DNA of 64,000 nt. Source: Algoriphagus vanfongensis DSM 17529. GTDB taxonomy: Bacteria > Bacteroidota > Bacteroidia > Cytophagales > Cyclobacteriaceae. The stretch's first letter is position 1. Every line of letters begins with the position of its first letter. The stretch spans positions 806,001 through 870,000 of the forward strand of contig NZ_AUBX01000009.1 of NCBI RefSeq assembly GCF_000429465.1, in the 5' to 3' direction. The notes beneath the pieces were generated by a model. It was not told the DNA's origin, did no database searches, and saw only the letters and a list, made by a program, of their open reading frames with translations. Of the stretch, positions 54,628-63,212 are shown one piece after another. A program made the translations under genes and the position numbers.

Positions 54628-55038
54628 ATGTTAAAGCCAACAGATCTGATTGTCACCAAAAATGAGGCTAATGAACTAGATCAAATAATAGATAGCTATG
54701 ATTTGATCAAAGGGATAATTGATGGTTTTGAGGGGCAAGCCAATTTTAAACTTGACAACACCCTACCCTTAATCAAAGGCGATTTGCAGGAGCTTAGGCA
54801 AATTTTTTATGATTTCATCAGGCGAATATTCGATTTCCCTAATGACTCAAATGATGAAATTCATATTGTGCACATCAAAAATCCAAAATCCTGGACTTTT
54901 GCACTTATAGCAAAGAGAGCTCTACAAGGAAGTCTGGAAAATGCACAGGATAATTTGGTTGAGACAAAAAGTGAATTCACTCTCGCCATTTCAAAAAAAA
55001 CAATTTACAATCCGAAAGACTTAAAAATCCCAGTTTGA
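54628..55038 (+). CDS. Degenerate histidine-kinase ATPase-domain protein
   Basis: 136 residues from ATG 54628; a TTG at 54577 is less likely. The middle aligns by eye with the start of HATPase_c domains: NTLPLIKGDLQELRQIFYDFI (about 44-64) corresponds to the helix before the N-box, and EFTLAISKK near residue 120 to the last strand. The N-box Asn is replaced by Arg (DFIRRIFDF), and the DxGxG and GTGLGL loops are absent, so ATP binding is not expected. The reduced fold recalls the pseudo-ATPase part of Spo0B or ChpT. It is followed directly by an Hpt gene, suggesting a phosphorelay role. Confidence 0.6.
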   Translation: MLKPTDLIVTKNEANELDQIIDSYDLIKGIIDGFEGQANFKLDNTLPLIKGDLQELRQIFYDFIRRIFDFPNDSNDEIHIVHIKNPKSWTFALIAKRALQGSLENAQDNLVETKSEFTLAISKKTIYNPKDLKIPV

Positions 55039-55046
55039 AAATTTCA

Positions 55047-55373
55047 ATGATGGAGACTCCTTCTTTAAAATATCTGAAAGAATTGTCCAATGGCAATAGA
55101 AATTTCGAATTGAGAATCTTCAAACTTTTGCTTGAAGAGCTCCCAGTAGAATATACCGTATATCAAACTGCTATTAGTAAGAAAAATTACTATTGGGCTT
55201 CAGAGAGTGTTCACAAGATCAAGCATAAAATTGCATTTTTTCAGATGAGGGAGTCCTTACGGTTAGCCGAGAAACACGAAGTAGCATTGATGTCCGGCAA
55301 CTTAAAATATCAATCTGAATTTCAGGAAATCATAAGTAATATACTTAAATTCATTCCTGAAATGGATTGTTAG
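55047..55373 (+). CDS. Hpt-domain phosphotransfer protein
   Basis: 108 residues from ATG 55047 (a TTG at 55035 overlaps the upstream stop; ATG 55050 also possible). A four-helix Hpt pattern has the likely phosphorylated His56 in SVHKIKHKIAFFQM, followed by LRLAEKHEVAL. There is a second His at position 60 in the same helix. It relays phosphate between receiver domains. It is encoded 2 bases before a LytTR response regulator, which is the natural acceptor. Confidence 0.75.
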   Translation: MMETPSLKYLKELSNGNRNFELRIFKLLLEELPVEYTVYQTAISKKNYYWASESVHKIKHKIAFFQMRESLRLAEKHEVALMSGNLKYQSEFQEIISNILKFIPEMDC

Positions 55374-55375
55374 CT

Positions 55376-56086
55376 ATGAATTGCATAATCATTGACGACG
55401 AAAGTGTGTCAAGAGAAGTTTTAACTTTTTTATGTGAAAAGGAGCCTGATTTGAAGGTCTCAGGTGCATTCTCTAATGCCTTAGATGCATTTAGATTCCT
55501 AAATAAAAAAGAGGTAGATTTAATATTTTTAGACATCCATATGCCTGGATTTAGTGGGTTCGACTTTATTCAGACTTTGAAAAAGCCACCCCACATCATC
55601 TTAACAACAACAGACAAAAATTCCGCAATACATGCTTTTGAGTATGAAAGTATTATTGATTTTCTGAGTAAACCAATTGATCCTGTGCGATTAAAAAAGG
55701 CAATCAATAAAGTATACAAACTCCATAGCTCAGAAGATAAAGTGATCACACATGCTGAACCAGAAAATGGGGATAAAAACCTATTCTATATCAATATCGA
55801 TAAACGGTTGATTAAACTAAATGCAAATGAAGTTAATTTAATTGAGGCTCAGGGTGATTACGCTATCATCAAGATGGACGATAAGGAATATAAAGTTCAT
55901 AGTACACTCTCCAAGATTTTTGAGAAAATGCCATCGGGCTCATTTTTCCAGGTTCATAGATCCTACGTCATAAACCTCCGTAAAATCATCGATATCCAGG
56001 ACAATACCGTTTTAATAAAAAAATCTGTGATTCCTATCAGCAGATCAAGGCGAGCTGAACTCATGAGTAAACTTAACTTGATTTAA
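55376..56086 (+). CDS. LytTR-family response regulator
   Basis: 236 residues from ATG 55376. Receiver domain at 1-120 with acidic IIDDES near 5-10, phosphoacceptor Asp53 (IFLDIHMPG), Thr near 79 and Lys near 103 (LSKPID). The C-terminal LytTR DNA-binding domain (about 140-236) has LIEAQGDYAIIK, FQVHRSYVINLRKI and PISRSRRAEL. It binds promoter DNA when phosphorylated. It lies in the Hpt cluster, converging with the hybrid kinase 17 bases away. Confidence 0.92.
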   Translation: MNCIIIDDESVSREVLTFLCEKEPDLKVSGAFSNALDAFRFLNKKEVDLIFLDIHMPGFSGFDFIQTLKKPPHIILTTTDKNSAIHAFEYESIIDFLSKPIDPVRLKKAINKVYKLHSSEDKVITHAEPENGDKNLFYINIDKRLIKLNANEVNLIEAQGDYAIIKMDDKEYKVHSTLSKIFEKMPSGSFFQVHRSYVINLRKIIDIQDNTVLIKKSVIPISRSRRAELMSKLNLI

Positions 56087-56103
56087 AACTCTATTGGCAG
56101 GTA

Positions 56104-59100
56104 TTAACTCTTTAAACTTTGAATTTGCAATTCAACTTCTCTAAGTAATAAACCGATCTCAATTCTTACCTGCTCTAATTTTTGCTGGAGTAAGATTTCA
56201 TCAAAAATGGAAAGCTGCTCAAAATCGGCAGCTATCTTAGCAAGAATAGCCATACCAGATGACACGGCAGTTCCATATAATTTATGTCCTGCTTCATTCA
56301 CACCATTCAAATCCTCTTTTGCGATCTTCTCAGTTAAATCATTTAGTGAGTTATTTAACTCAGATTTTACTGTTTCCAAAATCCCTGCTAATACCTCCTT
56401 GTTATTATCAGTATAATTAATCAAAGTACTTTTTGAATAGTGATTTTCTGAAATATCTTCATTAGTCAGGGAATCACTATCGGACGGATTTATCAACCAC
56501 TTTTTAAACACTTCCTGCAAAGTGCTTTCAACGACTGGTTTTACAACAAAATCATCCATACCGGCTTCCAAACACTTCTCTCGTTCCCCCTTTACATTAC
56601 CGGCAGTGAGCGCCACGATAGGCACTTGGCTTTCTTGACCCAGAGCCCGAATTTTCTTAGTGGCTTCGTAGCCGTTCATTTCAGGCATTTGCAAGTCCAT
56701 CAGAATGATATCCGGCATCTCCTTTTTACAATATTCCAAAGCTTCCAGACCATTCGCTGATTTGATCAATATCGCATTTGGAAAAGACCGTTTAATAATT
56801 GTCTCCGCAAGAAGCATATTGACCAAATTGTCCTCAGCAATTAGAATTTTGTGCTTCGCATGCTGCTGCTCTAGAGCATTCTCTATGGTACTTACTTTCT
56901 GCTCCTCAATGGTTCGCAGGCGTGAAAGTGTATAATAAAAATCTTGAAGCTTGACAGGTTTTATCAATCTATGCTTCACCCCCAGCTCGTTGCAGACTTG
57001 AAGTATTTTTTGATCATCGGATGAACTTTGAAGCAGAATTACAGGCATTTCGCTTAGATCTTCCAAAAAGTTTTCTTTGATCTTTGCGATAGTTTCCAAA
57101 CCATTCATAAATGGCATATGATAATCCATTATTATTACATCAAACTGCGCACCTGTGGACAAAATCTGCAAGGCTTCAAGTCCGTTGGTAGCCTCGCTAG
57201 CTTGAATGTTTTTCAGCAAAAGCATCTGGCTAACAATCAGCCTGTTGTTTTCATTGTCATCTACGACTAATACATTCTTGATTTCATCTATATTATACCA
57301 TTCAATAGGTTCCCCCATTTCAGTTTCGAAGGTCACTTCAAAAAAGAAGGTACTCCCTTGGCCGATTTTGGAAACCAATTGCAAGTTGCTATCCATTAAT
57401 CCCAATAGGCGATTTGAAATAGTCAATCCCAGTCCTGTCCCTCCGTATTTCTTGGTAGTGGAACTGTCTTCCTGAGAGAAGGCATCAAAAATCTTTTTTT
57501 GCTTCTCCGGATGAATACCAATACCGGTATCCCTCACTGAAAATCTAAATCTCTTCTTTGCCCCAGTAGATTCCAGACTTTCGACTTTTAATTCGATTTC
57601 GCCTTTTTCGGTGAATTTTGATGCATTTCCCAAGAGATTGACCAACACCTGTTTCAGTCTAACTGAATCTGCATGAATAAACCTAGGTAGATCGCTTTCA
57701 ATATGAAGCAGCATTTCTAGCCCCTTGTTCTGGATTTGGTAGGTAATAATATCTGTGGCCTGGGCGCACATTTCATAGAGATCAGTCTTATGAATATCAA
57801 GTTCTAGCTTACCCGCTTCTATTTTAGAAAAATCCAAAATATCATTAATGATACTCAGTAGGGCATTTCCGGATTGGCTGACAATAGACAGGTATTGATG
57901 CTGCGTTTCATTCAATTTCGTCTTCAAAACCAAGTCAGTAAAACCAATCACGCCATTGAGTGGTGTTCGTATTTCATGACTCATGTTGGCCAAAAATTCA
58001 GACTTGGCTTTGCTTGCTTCCTCAGCCTGACTCTTCGCCAATTTCAATTCTTCCCGTTGATTTATCAGAGAAGTAATATTCTGGGTAAAAATCATCATTC
58101 CACCTATTTCGCCACTGTGTAGAAACCAAGGTCGCATTTCCCAGGTCACATATTGTTCATGCTCATAACCTTTGATGGTGAATAGTTCTTCTTCCTTTTT
58201 CTCTATCGTTCCGCTTAGCACCCGTTGGTATCTTTCCTTTGCACTTTCAGTCATGCTATCCGCAAAAACATCATAGTGTGATTCACCAATAATCTCCCTT
58301 CCATTTAGCTTATACTCATCCTTCCACCTATTACTTACAGCCAGATATTTCATTTCCTTATCCAGCATGGCCACCGCCGCAGGTGTATGTGTCACAAATG
58401 CTGAAAGCCTACTTTTTTCATTGATCAGCTCCAGTTCAATTTTCTTTCTTTCATCTATGTCCTGAAATGTACCGAATACACGAGTACATTTCCCTTCAGT
58501 AAATTCGGGGTGCCCAATGGCCCGTACCCACAACTCCTTACCTTTTTGGGTAATAAGTTGCAATTCCAGATCCCATGGCTCTCCTTTATTGATGGCATTC
58601 TGTAATGCTTCGGAAATTTTATCTCTGCTTTCTCCTTCCTTATAAAAATTGATACCAGAGACTAAATCTGGCACAAAATCTTGGTCTACCTCATGAATTG
58701 ATTTGGTGACGGGTGTCCATTGGATAGTCTGTTTGATCAGGTCTACGCTCCAGCCTCCTACTTTAGCCACCTTGCCCGTTTCTTCGAGTAGCTGCTTGGT
58801 TTCCCTCAAATCTTCCTGAAGCTCAGACCTGGAGGTGATATCTATTGCATTCCCAATTACATAGATGGAGTCATCAATCTTACTTTTTTCCAAAACGTTG
58901 TTGAAGAGCCATATTCGTTCTGAACCGTCCTTATGTTTGGTAAGCAACTGACCTTTAGCATAGCCTTTTGCTACAATGCTTTTCAGGTAGTTTTCCAGTT
59001 CCCCTATCTTTTCTTCAGGAATAATATCATAGAGGCTCATAGAAGTGATTTCACTCACTGTATAACCTAATATCTCCGCTCCCGATAAATTGACAGTAAG

Positions 59101-60021
59101 AAAATTCCCATTTTGATCATGGGTACACATCAGTCCCTGAGAGTTTTCGAAAAATACCCTCAACTTTTCTTCACTTTCAATGAGCTTTAATTCTCTCTCC
59201 TTATCCTCTGTAATATCTCTTCCAATGGCGAAAATACTACCCGTTTCGGGTTCTGGAGAGGCCATCCATTGCAGCACCCGATAAGGACCATTTGCAGAGC
59301 TAAATCTATGGGTGAAGTTGATGGTGGGAATCCCATTCGACAACTTCTCTATTTCACTAGCAGTTTTATCTATATCATCAGGATGAATTAATTCAAAAAA
59401 AGACCTGTTCAACAGCGTGTCTTTATCCCAGCCTAGAATTTTATGAAAAGATGGGCTGACTTTTTTAAAAAACCCATCTGTACCGGCTATACAAACGAGA
59501 TCAGAGGAAAATTGAAATAGCTTTTCGTAGTGATTTAGCTCCAAATTGATTTTGCGATCACGAAGCATACTTTTCACTCCCCCAGCGAGAATCATCAAAC
59601 CATTGATTTGTTCCTCGTCTAGTGTTTTTGAATCCAAATCCACTATCGCCAGAGCACCCAGTAGATTCCCCTGATTATCTCTAATTGGCAATGCAGCAAA
59701 AAAATCATACCCCTTTTTTCTTAAAGTGGCCCCAAAGCTTTGTTCGTCAGGGGATAAAAGAAGCAAATCAGAATCCTGAAGAGCCAAAAAAGTAGAAGCT
59801 AAATCCGCTGATGTTATACGAAGGTCCTTGCCTACCTGCGATTTTATCCAAATCTTATCAAGGTCGAAAAAATAGATCAATGCTGAAGAAGCTCCAGAAA
59901 TTAGAATAGAAAGCTTGGCTATACCCTCCATCTCCAAATCCAAACTCGCATTGAAAATCTGTAAAGATTCGAGGTATTTCAATCTAGAATCATCTCCAAA
60001 TACGTGATTCATACTTTCCAT
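56104..60021 (-). CDS. Hybrid histidine kinase (GAF-PAS4-HisKA-HATPase-REC-REC-Hpt)
   Basis: 1305 residues without clear membrane segments, so a cytoplasmic sensor. GAF at about 20-155, four PAS domains at about 165-275, 285-400, 410-530 and 535-655, and a coiled linker to HisKA with His682 (MSHEIRTPLNG). HATPase at about 785-900 has N-box NLLGNASKF, DTGIGI and GGTGLGL. Receivers have Asp966 and Asp1109, and a C-terminal Hpt has His1246 (AGHKLYG). The ending thus provides a full phosphorelay. It converges with the LytTR regulator gene, which with its Hpt may be a partner or a parallel branch. The signal is unknown. Confidence 0.93.
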   Translation of the reverse strand: MESMNHVFGDDSRLKYLESLQIFNASLDLEMEGIAKLSILISGASSALIYFFDLDKIWIKSQVGKDLRITSADLASTFLALQDSDLLLLSPDEQSFGATLRKKGYDFFAALPIRDNQGNLLGALAIVDLDSKTLDEEQINGLMILAGGVKSMLRDRKINLELNHYEKLFQFSSDLVCIAGTDGFFKKVSPSFHKILGWDKDTLLNRSFFELIHPDDIDKTASEIEKLSNGIPTINFTHRFSSANGPYRVLQWMASPEPETGSIFAIGRDITEDKERELKLIESEEKLRVFFENSQGLMCTHDQNGNFLTVNLSGAEILGYTVSEITSMSLYDIIPEEKIGELENYLKSIVAKGYAKGQLLTKHKDGSERIWLFNNVLEKSKIDDSIYVIGNAIDITSRSELQEDLRETKQLLEETGKVAKVGGWSVDLIKQTIQWTPVTKSIHEVDQDFVPDLVSGINFYKEGESRDKISEALQNAINKGEPWDLELQLITQKGKELWVRAIGHPEFTEGKCTRVFGTFQDIDERKKIELELINEKSRLSAFVTHTPAAVAMLDKEMKYLAVSNRWKDEYKLNGREIIGESHYDVFADSMTESAKERYQRVLSGTIEKKEEELFTIKGYEHEQYVTWEMRPWFLHSGEIGGMMIFTQNITSLINQREELKLAKSQAEEASKAKSEFLANMSHEIRTPLNGVIGFTDLVLKTKLNETQHQYLSIVSQSGNALLSIINDILDFSKIEAGKLELDIHKTDLYEMCAQATDIITYQIQNKGLEMLLHIESDLPRFIHADSVRLKQVLVNLLGNASKFTEKGEIELKVESLESTGAKKRFRFSVRDTGIGIHPEKQKKIFDAFSQEDSSTTKKYGGTGLGLTISNRLLGLMDSNLQLVSKIGQGSTFFFEVTFETEMGEPIEWYNIDEIKNVLVVDDNENNRLIVSQMLLLKNIQASEATNGLEALQILSTGAQFDVIIMDYHMPFMNGLETIAKIKENFLEDLSEMPVILLQSSSDDQKILQVCNELGVKHRLIKPVKLQDFYYTLSRLRTIEEQKVSTIENALEQQHAKHKILIAEDNLVNMLLAETIIKRSFPNAILIKSANGLEALEYCKKEMPDIILMDLQMPEMNGYEATKKIRALGQESQVPIVALTAGNVKGEREKCLEAGMDDFVVKPVVESTLQEVFKKWLINPSDSDSLTNEDISENHYSKSTLINYTDNNKEVLAGILETVKSELNNSLNDLTEKIAKEDLNGVNEAGHKLYGTAVSSGMAILAKIAADFEQLSIFDEILLQQKLEQVRIEIGLLLREVELQIQSLKS

Positions 60022-60271
60022 TTTTCAGAGTCTTCTTGATAATTTATAAAGGCTAGTGCCTCACGTAAAGGTCAAAATACCTCATTACACATAAATTAAA
60101 AAGAATCATGCACCTAAAAATAGTACCGCAAAAAAGCAGAGTAGTATTCGTTGTGTTTGAAATAAACCTTAATCATACACTTCAAGCGGCATGTTTGTCT
60201 AATTCCAATAAAACAAATAAACCTTTCTTACATACATCCTTACTGCAGGGGTGGTTTCAAAAGAGAATTGA

Positions 60272-61678
60272 TTACCTTAATTCTGTATCTTCATCAACAA
60301 TCAAATCATTTCCAATTTCTTCTCCACTTATAAACTTGAATGCTAGCTCACTAAAGCGATGAGGTGCAAATAATGCTATGAAATGAGGCGCATCCTTTAT
60401 TTTTGAAAAAATCACGGAATTTTTATTTGGTAGTTTATTATAATGTTTAATCGCACCAGACAAATGAGTTTTAGGATCTAAAGTACCATGTAAAATCAAA
60501 GTTGGAGGCATTTGTCTAGGAACGCCATTGAAATAAATATCTCTTGGATAGGTAGGCATAGAATTTTCAGCAAGCAAGCTTGCTAAAGGGCTTGAGAACA
60601 ATAGACCTTCTGATTCTTCAAGTACTTCATTCTTTTTCAGTTCGGGTCTTAGGTTATTTTCAGAGGATGATATTACTTGAACTAAAGGAATTGAACTTGA
60701 CGAAGTATTATACTTACTATAAGTTGAATAAAACTCTGTGATTTCATTGATGGCATTATTTAAAGGTTCAAAATTCTCCATCTCTAATCCCTTTATAATT
60801 GCAGGAATTTGCTCTCTTATTTTTGGCACATCCAGAAACATCCCTAAAAGTATAGACAAGTCTTGTTGTGGTAAATTTTTAGAAAAAACATCATCATTCT
60901 TTGCCCTGTGTATAATACCTGCTAGTCTAGGAGCTAAAGGTGCTTCTTCATCACCAAGTTTTGTGTCATAATAGTCCAATACTGAATTCCCAATATCATT
61001 CACTACAAAAGACCTATGGCTTAAATCATTCTCCTCATCATCTTGAAGTGGAATAAGCGAATCTAATATGACGCCATCTAGCTTTGTAGTTTCCAATTGT
61101 AGTAGACGCATGACCAATTGGGTTCCGTATGAAACACCATATACATACCGATTTCCAGTTCCGCTGAAATTATCAATAAGTAAACTCAGGTCATTTGCCG
61201 CATTCGTGATTGAAAAATCCTGTACATAAGCTGTATTGCTATACATATGGTTAAAACAAGGTCCCCATTCATCATTTGCAAGTGCAATTCCGCTTGGAGA
61301 ATCTAAAGCTTCTTCATTTGGGCATATTTTACTCGACAAACCAGTCCCTCTATGATCTGGAATAAAGATGTCTAAATGAGGAAAAGTCTTTGAAAATAAA
61401 TCCACCAAGGGGTACAAACTTGCTCCTGATTCTCCAGGACCTCCCGCAATTAACCAAATAGAGCCTTCTCTATTCTTCAGTGCGGGAAATTTCCTGATAA
61501 ATAACTCAATGGAATCAGTATTATTAGGTAAATAGCTTAAAGGAACTTTTTCAATAGTACAAAGTGAGGATTTAAATTCATTAAAATCATCGCAATCTGT
61601 ACATTTTGCAAATTGTGCGTTTGCACTTATTGTATATAAAAAAAATAGTATTAAAGTTACAAGTTTGTCTTTTAGCAT
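60272..61678 (-). CDS. Secreted alpha/beta hydrolase (tripeptidyl aminopeptidase-like)
   Basis: 468 residues with signal peptide (cleavage ANA-QF). The fold is shown by WLIAGGPGESGAS (oxyanion region, about 76-88), DHRGTGLSS, the nucleophile elbow GVSYGTQ, HGTLDP with the acid Asp, and DAPHFIAL with the catalytic His. The TAP-like lid between strands 6 and 7 is long. It releases peptides or hydrolyses esters in the envelope; the substrate is unknown. It starts 32 bases past the last attC-like hairpin and has no such site after it, so it may be the chromosomal gene adjoining the array, or a last cassette. It is AT-richer than genes to the left. Confidence 0.85.
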   Translation of the reverse strand: MLKDKLVTLILFFLYTISANAQFAKCTDCDDFNEFKSSLCTIEKVPLSYLPNNTDSIELFIRKFPALKNREGSIWLIAGGPGESGASLYPLVDLFSKTFPHLDIFIPDHRGTGLSSKICPNEEALDSPSGIALANDEWGPCFNHMYSNTAYVQDFSITNAANDLSLLIDNFSGTGNRYVYGVSYGTQLVMRLLQLETTKLDGVILDSLIPLQDDEENDLSHRSFVVNDIGNSVLDYYDTKLGDEEAPLAPRLAGIIHRAKNDDVFSKNLPQQDLSILLGMFLDVPKIREQIPAIIKGLEMENFEPLNNAINEITEFYSTYSKYNTSSSSIPLVQVISSSENNLRPELKKNEVLEESEGLLFSSPLASLLAENSMPTYPRDIYFNGVPRQMPPTLILHGTLDPKTHLSGAIKHYNKLPNKNSVIFSKIKDAPHFIALFAPHRFSELAFKFISGEEIGNDLIVDEDTELR

Positions 61679-61710
61679 TTTATAAATATTATTTTTCTTT
61701 TTTTACTTGA

Positions 61711-61841
61711 ATGCAACAGCTTGTCTGAGCTTCCGGACGGATTTTACAAACGCTAAACTGTCGGCTGTGACCGAAGATAACAGATATGCAAAAACCTTAC
61801 GGCAAGCCGTCAGCCAGCCTGAAGCTTAGGTTTTGTTGTGC
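61711..61841 (-). repeat. attC-like site A (long, 131 bases)
   Basis: Minus-strand right core is GTTGCAT and the left end GCACAAC. The internal stem pairs AGCTTC (61728-61733) with GAAGCT (61821-61826) and GACGG (61736-61740) with CCGTC (61807-61811), leaving unpaired bases, as in long attC sites. Last site of the array. Confidence 0.45.
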
Positions 61842-61852
61842 AACGTTTTTAT

Positions 61853-62374
61853 TTATTTAAACAAGTCTTTTAGTTTGTCCCAAAAGCTGTTTTTCTCGGT
61901 TTTCACATTCTTTGTCGATTTTTTGTCAGTAGAACTTGGTGCTCTATTTTGCTTTGCAAGCTCGTTCAAGAACTGAGGCGTGTCGGCAATAAGCATTTCT
62001 CTTGAGTATTTCATTTCATCATCCAAATAATAAACAAGTGCTTGTCCTTTGTCAATAAGGACAATTGAAATAAGTCCAATGCAAGCACCTGCTGCAAAGT
62101 CCGCTCCCCAAATGAACGATATCGCTGTGTCCTGATTTGTTAAGTCAGGTTTTACCCACTCACAGTCTTTGGTAATTTCCGATGGCTGCTCAAAATAGGT
62201 TTCAAAGAATGTTTCGTGTCCGTTTATTGAACAAGAAAGTCCGTCAAGTTCTGTGATATTTTCAGAGTCGTCCAAGATTTTAAAGTCATAACCAAGTCCC
62301 TGAATTGTCGCTTCAATTTCGGTTCTGGTTGGTATATCTGACTTTTTAAGAAAAGCTACTTGGGTCATTGACAT
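61853..62374 (-). CDS. Hypothetical cassette protein, 173 aa
   Basis: 173 residues (Met3 at 62368 is an alternative start). Acidic N-terminal two-thirds with possible beta-alpha pattern, a hydrophobic stretch GADFAAGACIGLISIVLI at about 91-108 that could be one buried or membrane helix, and a charged C-terminal tail (STDKKSTKNVKTEKNS) ending in a WDKLKDLFK helix. No known motif recognised. It fills a cassette between sites B and A. Function unknown. Confidence 0.6.
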   Translation of the reverse strand: MSMTQVAFLKKSDIPTRTEIEATIQGLGYDFKILDDSENITELDGLSCSINGHETFFETYFEQPSEITKDCEWVKPDLTNQDTAISFIWGADFAAGACIGLISIVLIDKGQALVYYLDDEMKYSREMLIADTPQFLNELAKQNRAPSSTDKKSTKNVKTEKNSFWDKLKDLFK

Positions 62375-62395
62375 TTCGTTCTTGTTTTAAATATT

Positions 62396-62454
62396 GCCTA
62401 ACTATTTAGCTATGCGCATTGTCCCGAAGGGCATTGTGTATAGTTGTTGTGGTG
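62396..62454 (-). repeat. attC-like site B
   Basis: 59 bases. The right core on the minus strand is GTTAGGC (62402-62396), a perfect match to the GTTRRRY consensus; the left end is CCACAAC. The hairpin pairs CTATGC (62410) with GTATAG (62438) around the CCCGAAGGG tip, with bulged bases. Confidence 0.6.
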
Positions 62455-62461
62455 TCGTTTT

Positions 62462-62716
62462 TTATTTCTTTAATTTTTTCCAATCTGGCTTTCCTTGTTT
62501 TCTATATTTCTCCAAGGCTTCATTCCAAAAATCAATCATTCCATTATCAGCAGGTCGTTTTATTCCACTTTCGTCCCAATCCATTGGTTCAGAAGCACTT
62601 AGAATATCACTAACGTCAAACGTATTATTTGAGAGTTCATAATGCTCTTGAAGGAAATACCACATTACCCAAAATGCATCTTCTGTTGTTAGATTTTCAC
62701 CTTTAAACTCTGTCAT
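62462..62716 (-). CDS. Small acidic hypothetical cassette protein, 84 aa
   Basis: 84 residues. EDAFWVMWYFLQEHYEL, DVSDILSASEPM and PADNGMIDFWNEALEKY form a mostly helical, aromatic and acidic domain of a type often seen for small immunity or regulator proteins; I cannot name the family. The start overlaps the upstream gene by 14 bases, so the two share one cassette and are probably co-translated. Confidence 0.6.
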   Translation of the reverse strand: MTEFKGENLTTEDAFWVMWYFLQEHYELSNNTFDVSDILSASEPMDWDESGIKRPADNGMIDFWNEALEKYRKQGKPDWKKLKK

Positions 62717-63134
62717 TTAAGCTTGATTCTGAATCATTGAAATACAAAATGAAAATCAGGTAGTCTTTTAAATTCAACTCAGTTTTACTCTTCTCTTTCA
62801 AAAAGTCAAAGCATTCGATTCCCTCTTTCACTAATTCGCTATCAGTAGGAAATTTTTCAAATTGTCTCAAGCATTCTCTTTTAGTCCGCTGGCAGTAGTC
62901 ATCCCAATTTTCACCTGGTTTTCTTTCTGCTGTGTCGTACTTTTGCCAATAGAGTTCACAAGTGCCGTCAGGTAGTTTGAATTGAACTTGTCCGCCAATA
63001 ATTGTAAGTCCGACTTCAATGGCTTTATCAATCACAAGTCGAAAATCTGTTCGTTTCCAACCATATTCTCTCCCGCTCACAATTGCCTTTTGCAAGATTT
63101 CGGTCGGTAGATATTTTTCTTTGGTTTCCGTCAT
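62703..63134 (-). CDS. Hypothetical cassette protein, 143 aa
   Basis: 143 residues, starts MTETKEKYLPTEIL. Reading LVIDKAIEVGLTIIGGQVQFKLPDG and GENWDDYCQRTKREC suggests a small alpha/beta domain; no catalytic set is obvious. It starts 19 bases after the core cut of site C and overlaps the 84-aa gene by 14 bases. Function unknown, perhaps a pair with that protein. Confidence 0.6.
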   Translation of the reverse strand: MTETKEKYLPTEILQKAIVSGREYGWKRTDFRLVIDKAIEVGLTIIGGQVQFKLPDGTCELYWQKYDTAERKPGENWDDYCQRTKRECLRQFEKFPTDSELVKEGIECFDFLKEKSKTELNLKDYLIFILYFNDSESSLNDRV

Positions 63135-63143
63135 TTTTCAAAT

Positions 63144-63206
63144 GCACCACAACGGTTTGGCTATGCTCAGTATCCCGAAGGGTATTGCGTATAGGTGTTG
63201 TTGTGC
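63144..63206 (-). repeat. attC-like site C
   Basis: 63 bases. Ends CACAAC and GTTGTGC; right core on the minus strand GTTGTGG (63153-63147). The hairpin CTATGCTCAGTATCCC-GAA-GGG... has an unpaired T and other bulges, and is clearly homologous to site B, with the same CCCGAAGGG tip. Confidence 0.6.
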
Positions 63207-63212
63207 TTAGTT

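Noticed and set aside
60022..60271. A further attC-like site after the hydrolase gene
   Set aside because: No CAAC/GTTG end pair or hairpin was found, so the hydrolase was not counted as a full cassette.
60108..60362. 84-codon plus-strand frame between the hybrid kinase and hydrolase
   Set aside because: Largely antisense to the end of the hydrolase; no domain or ribosome-binding site.
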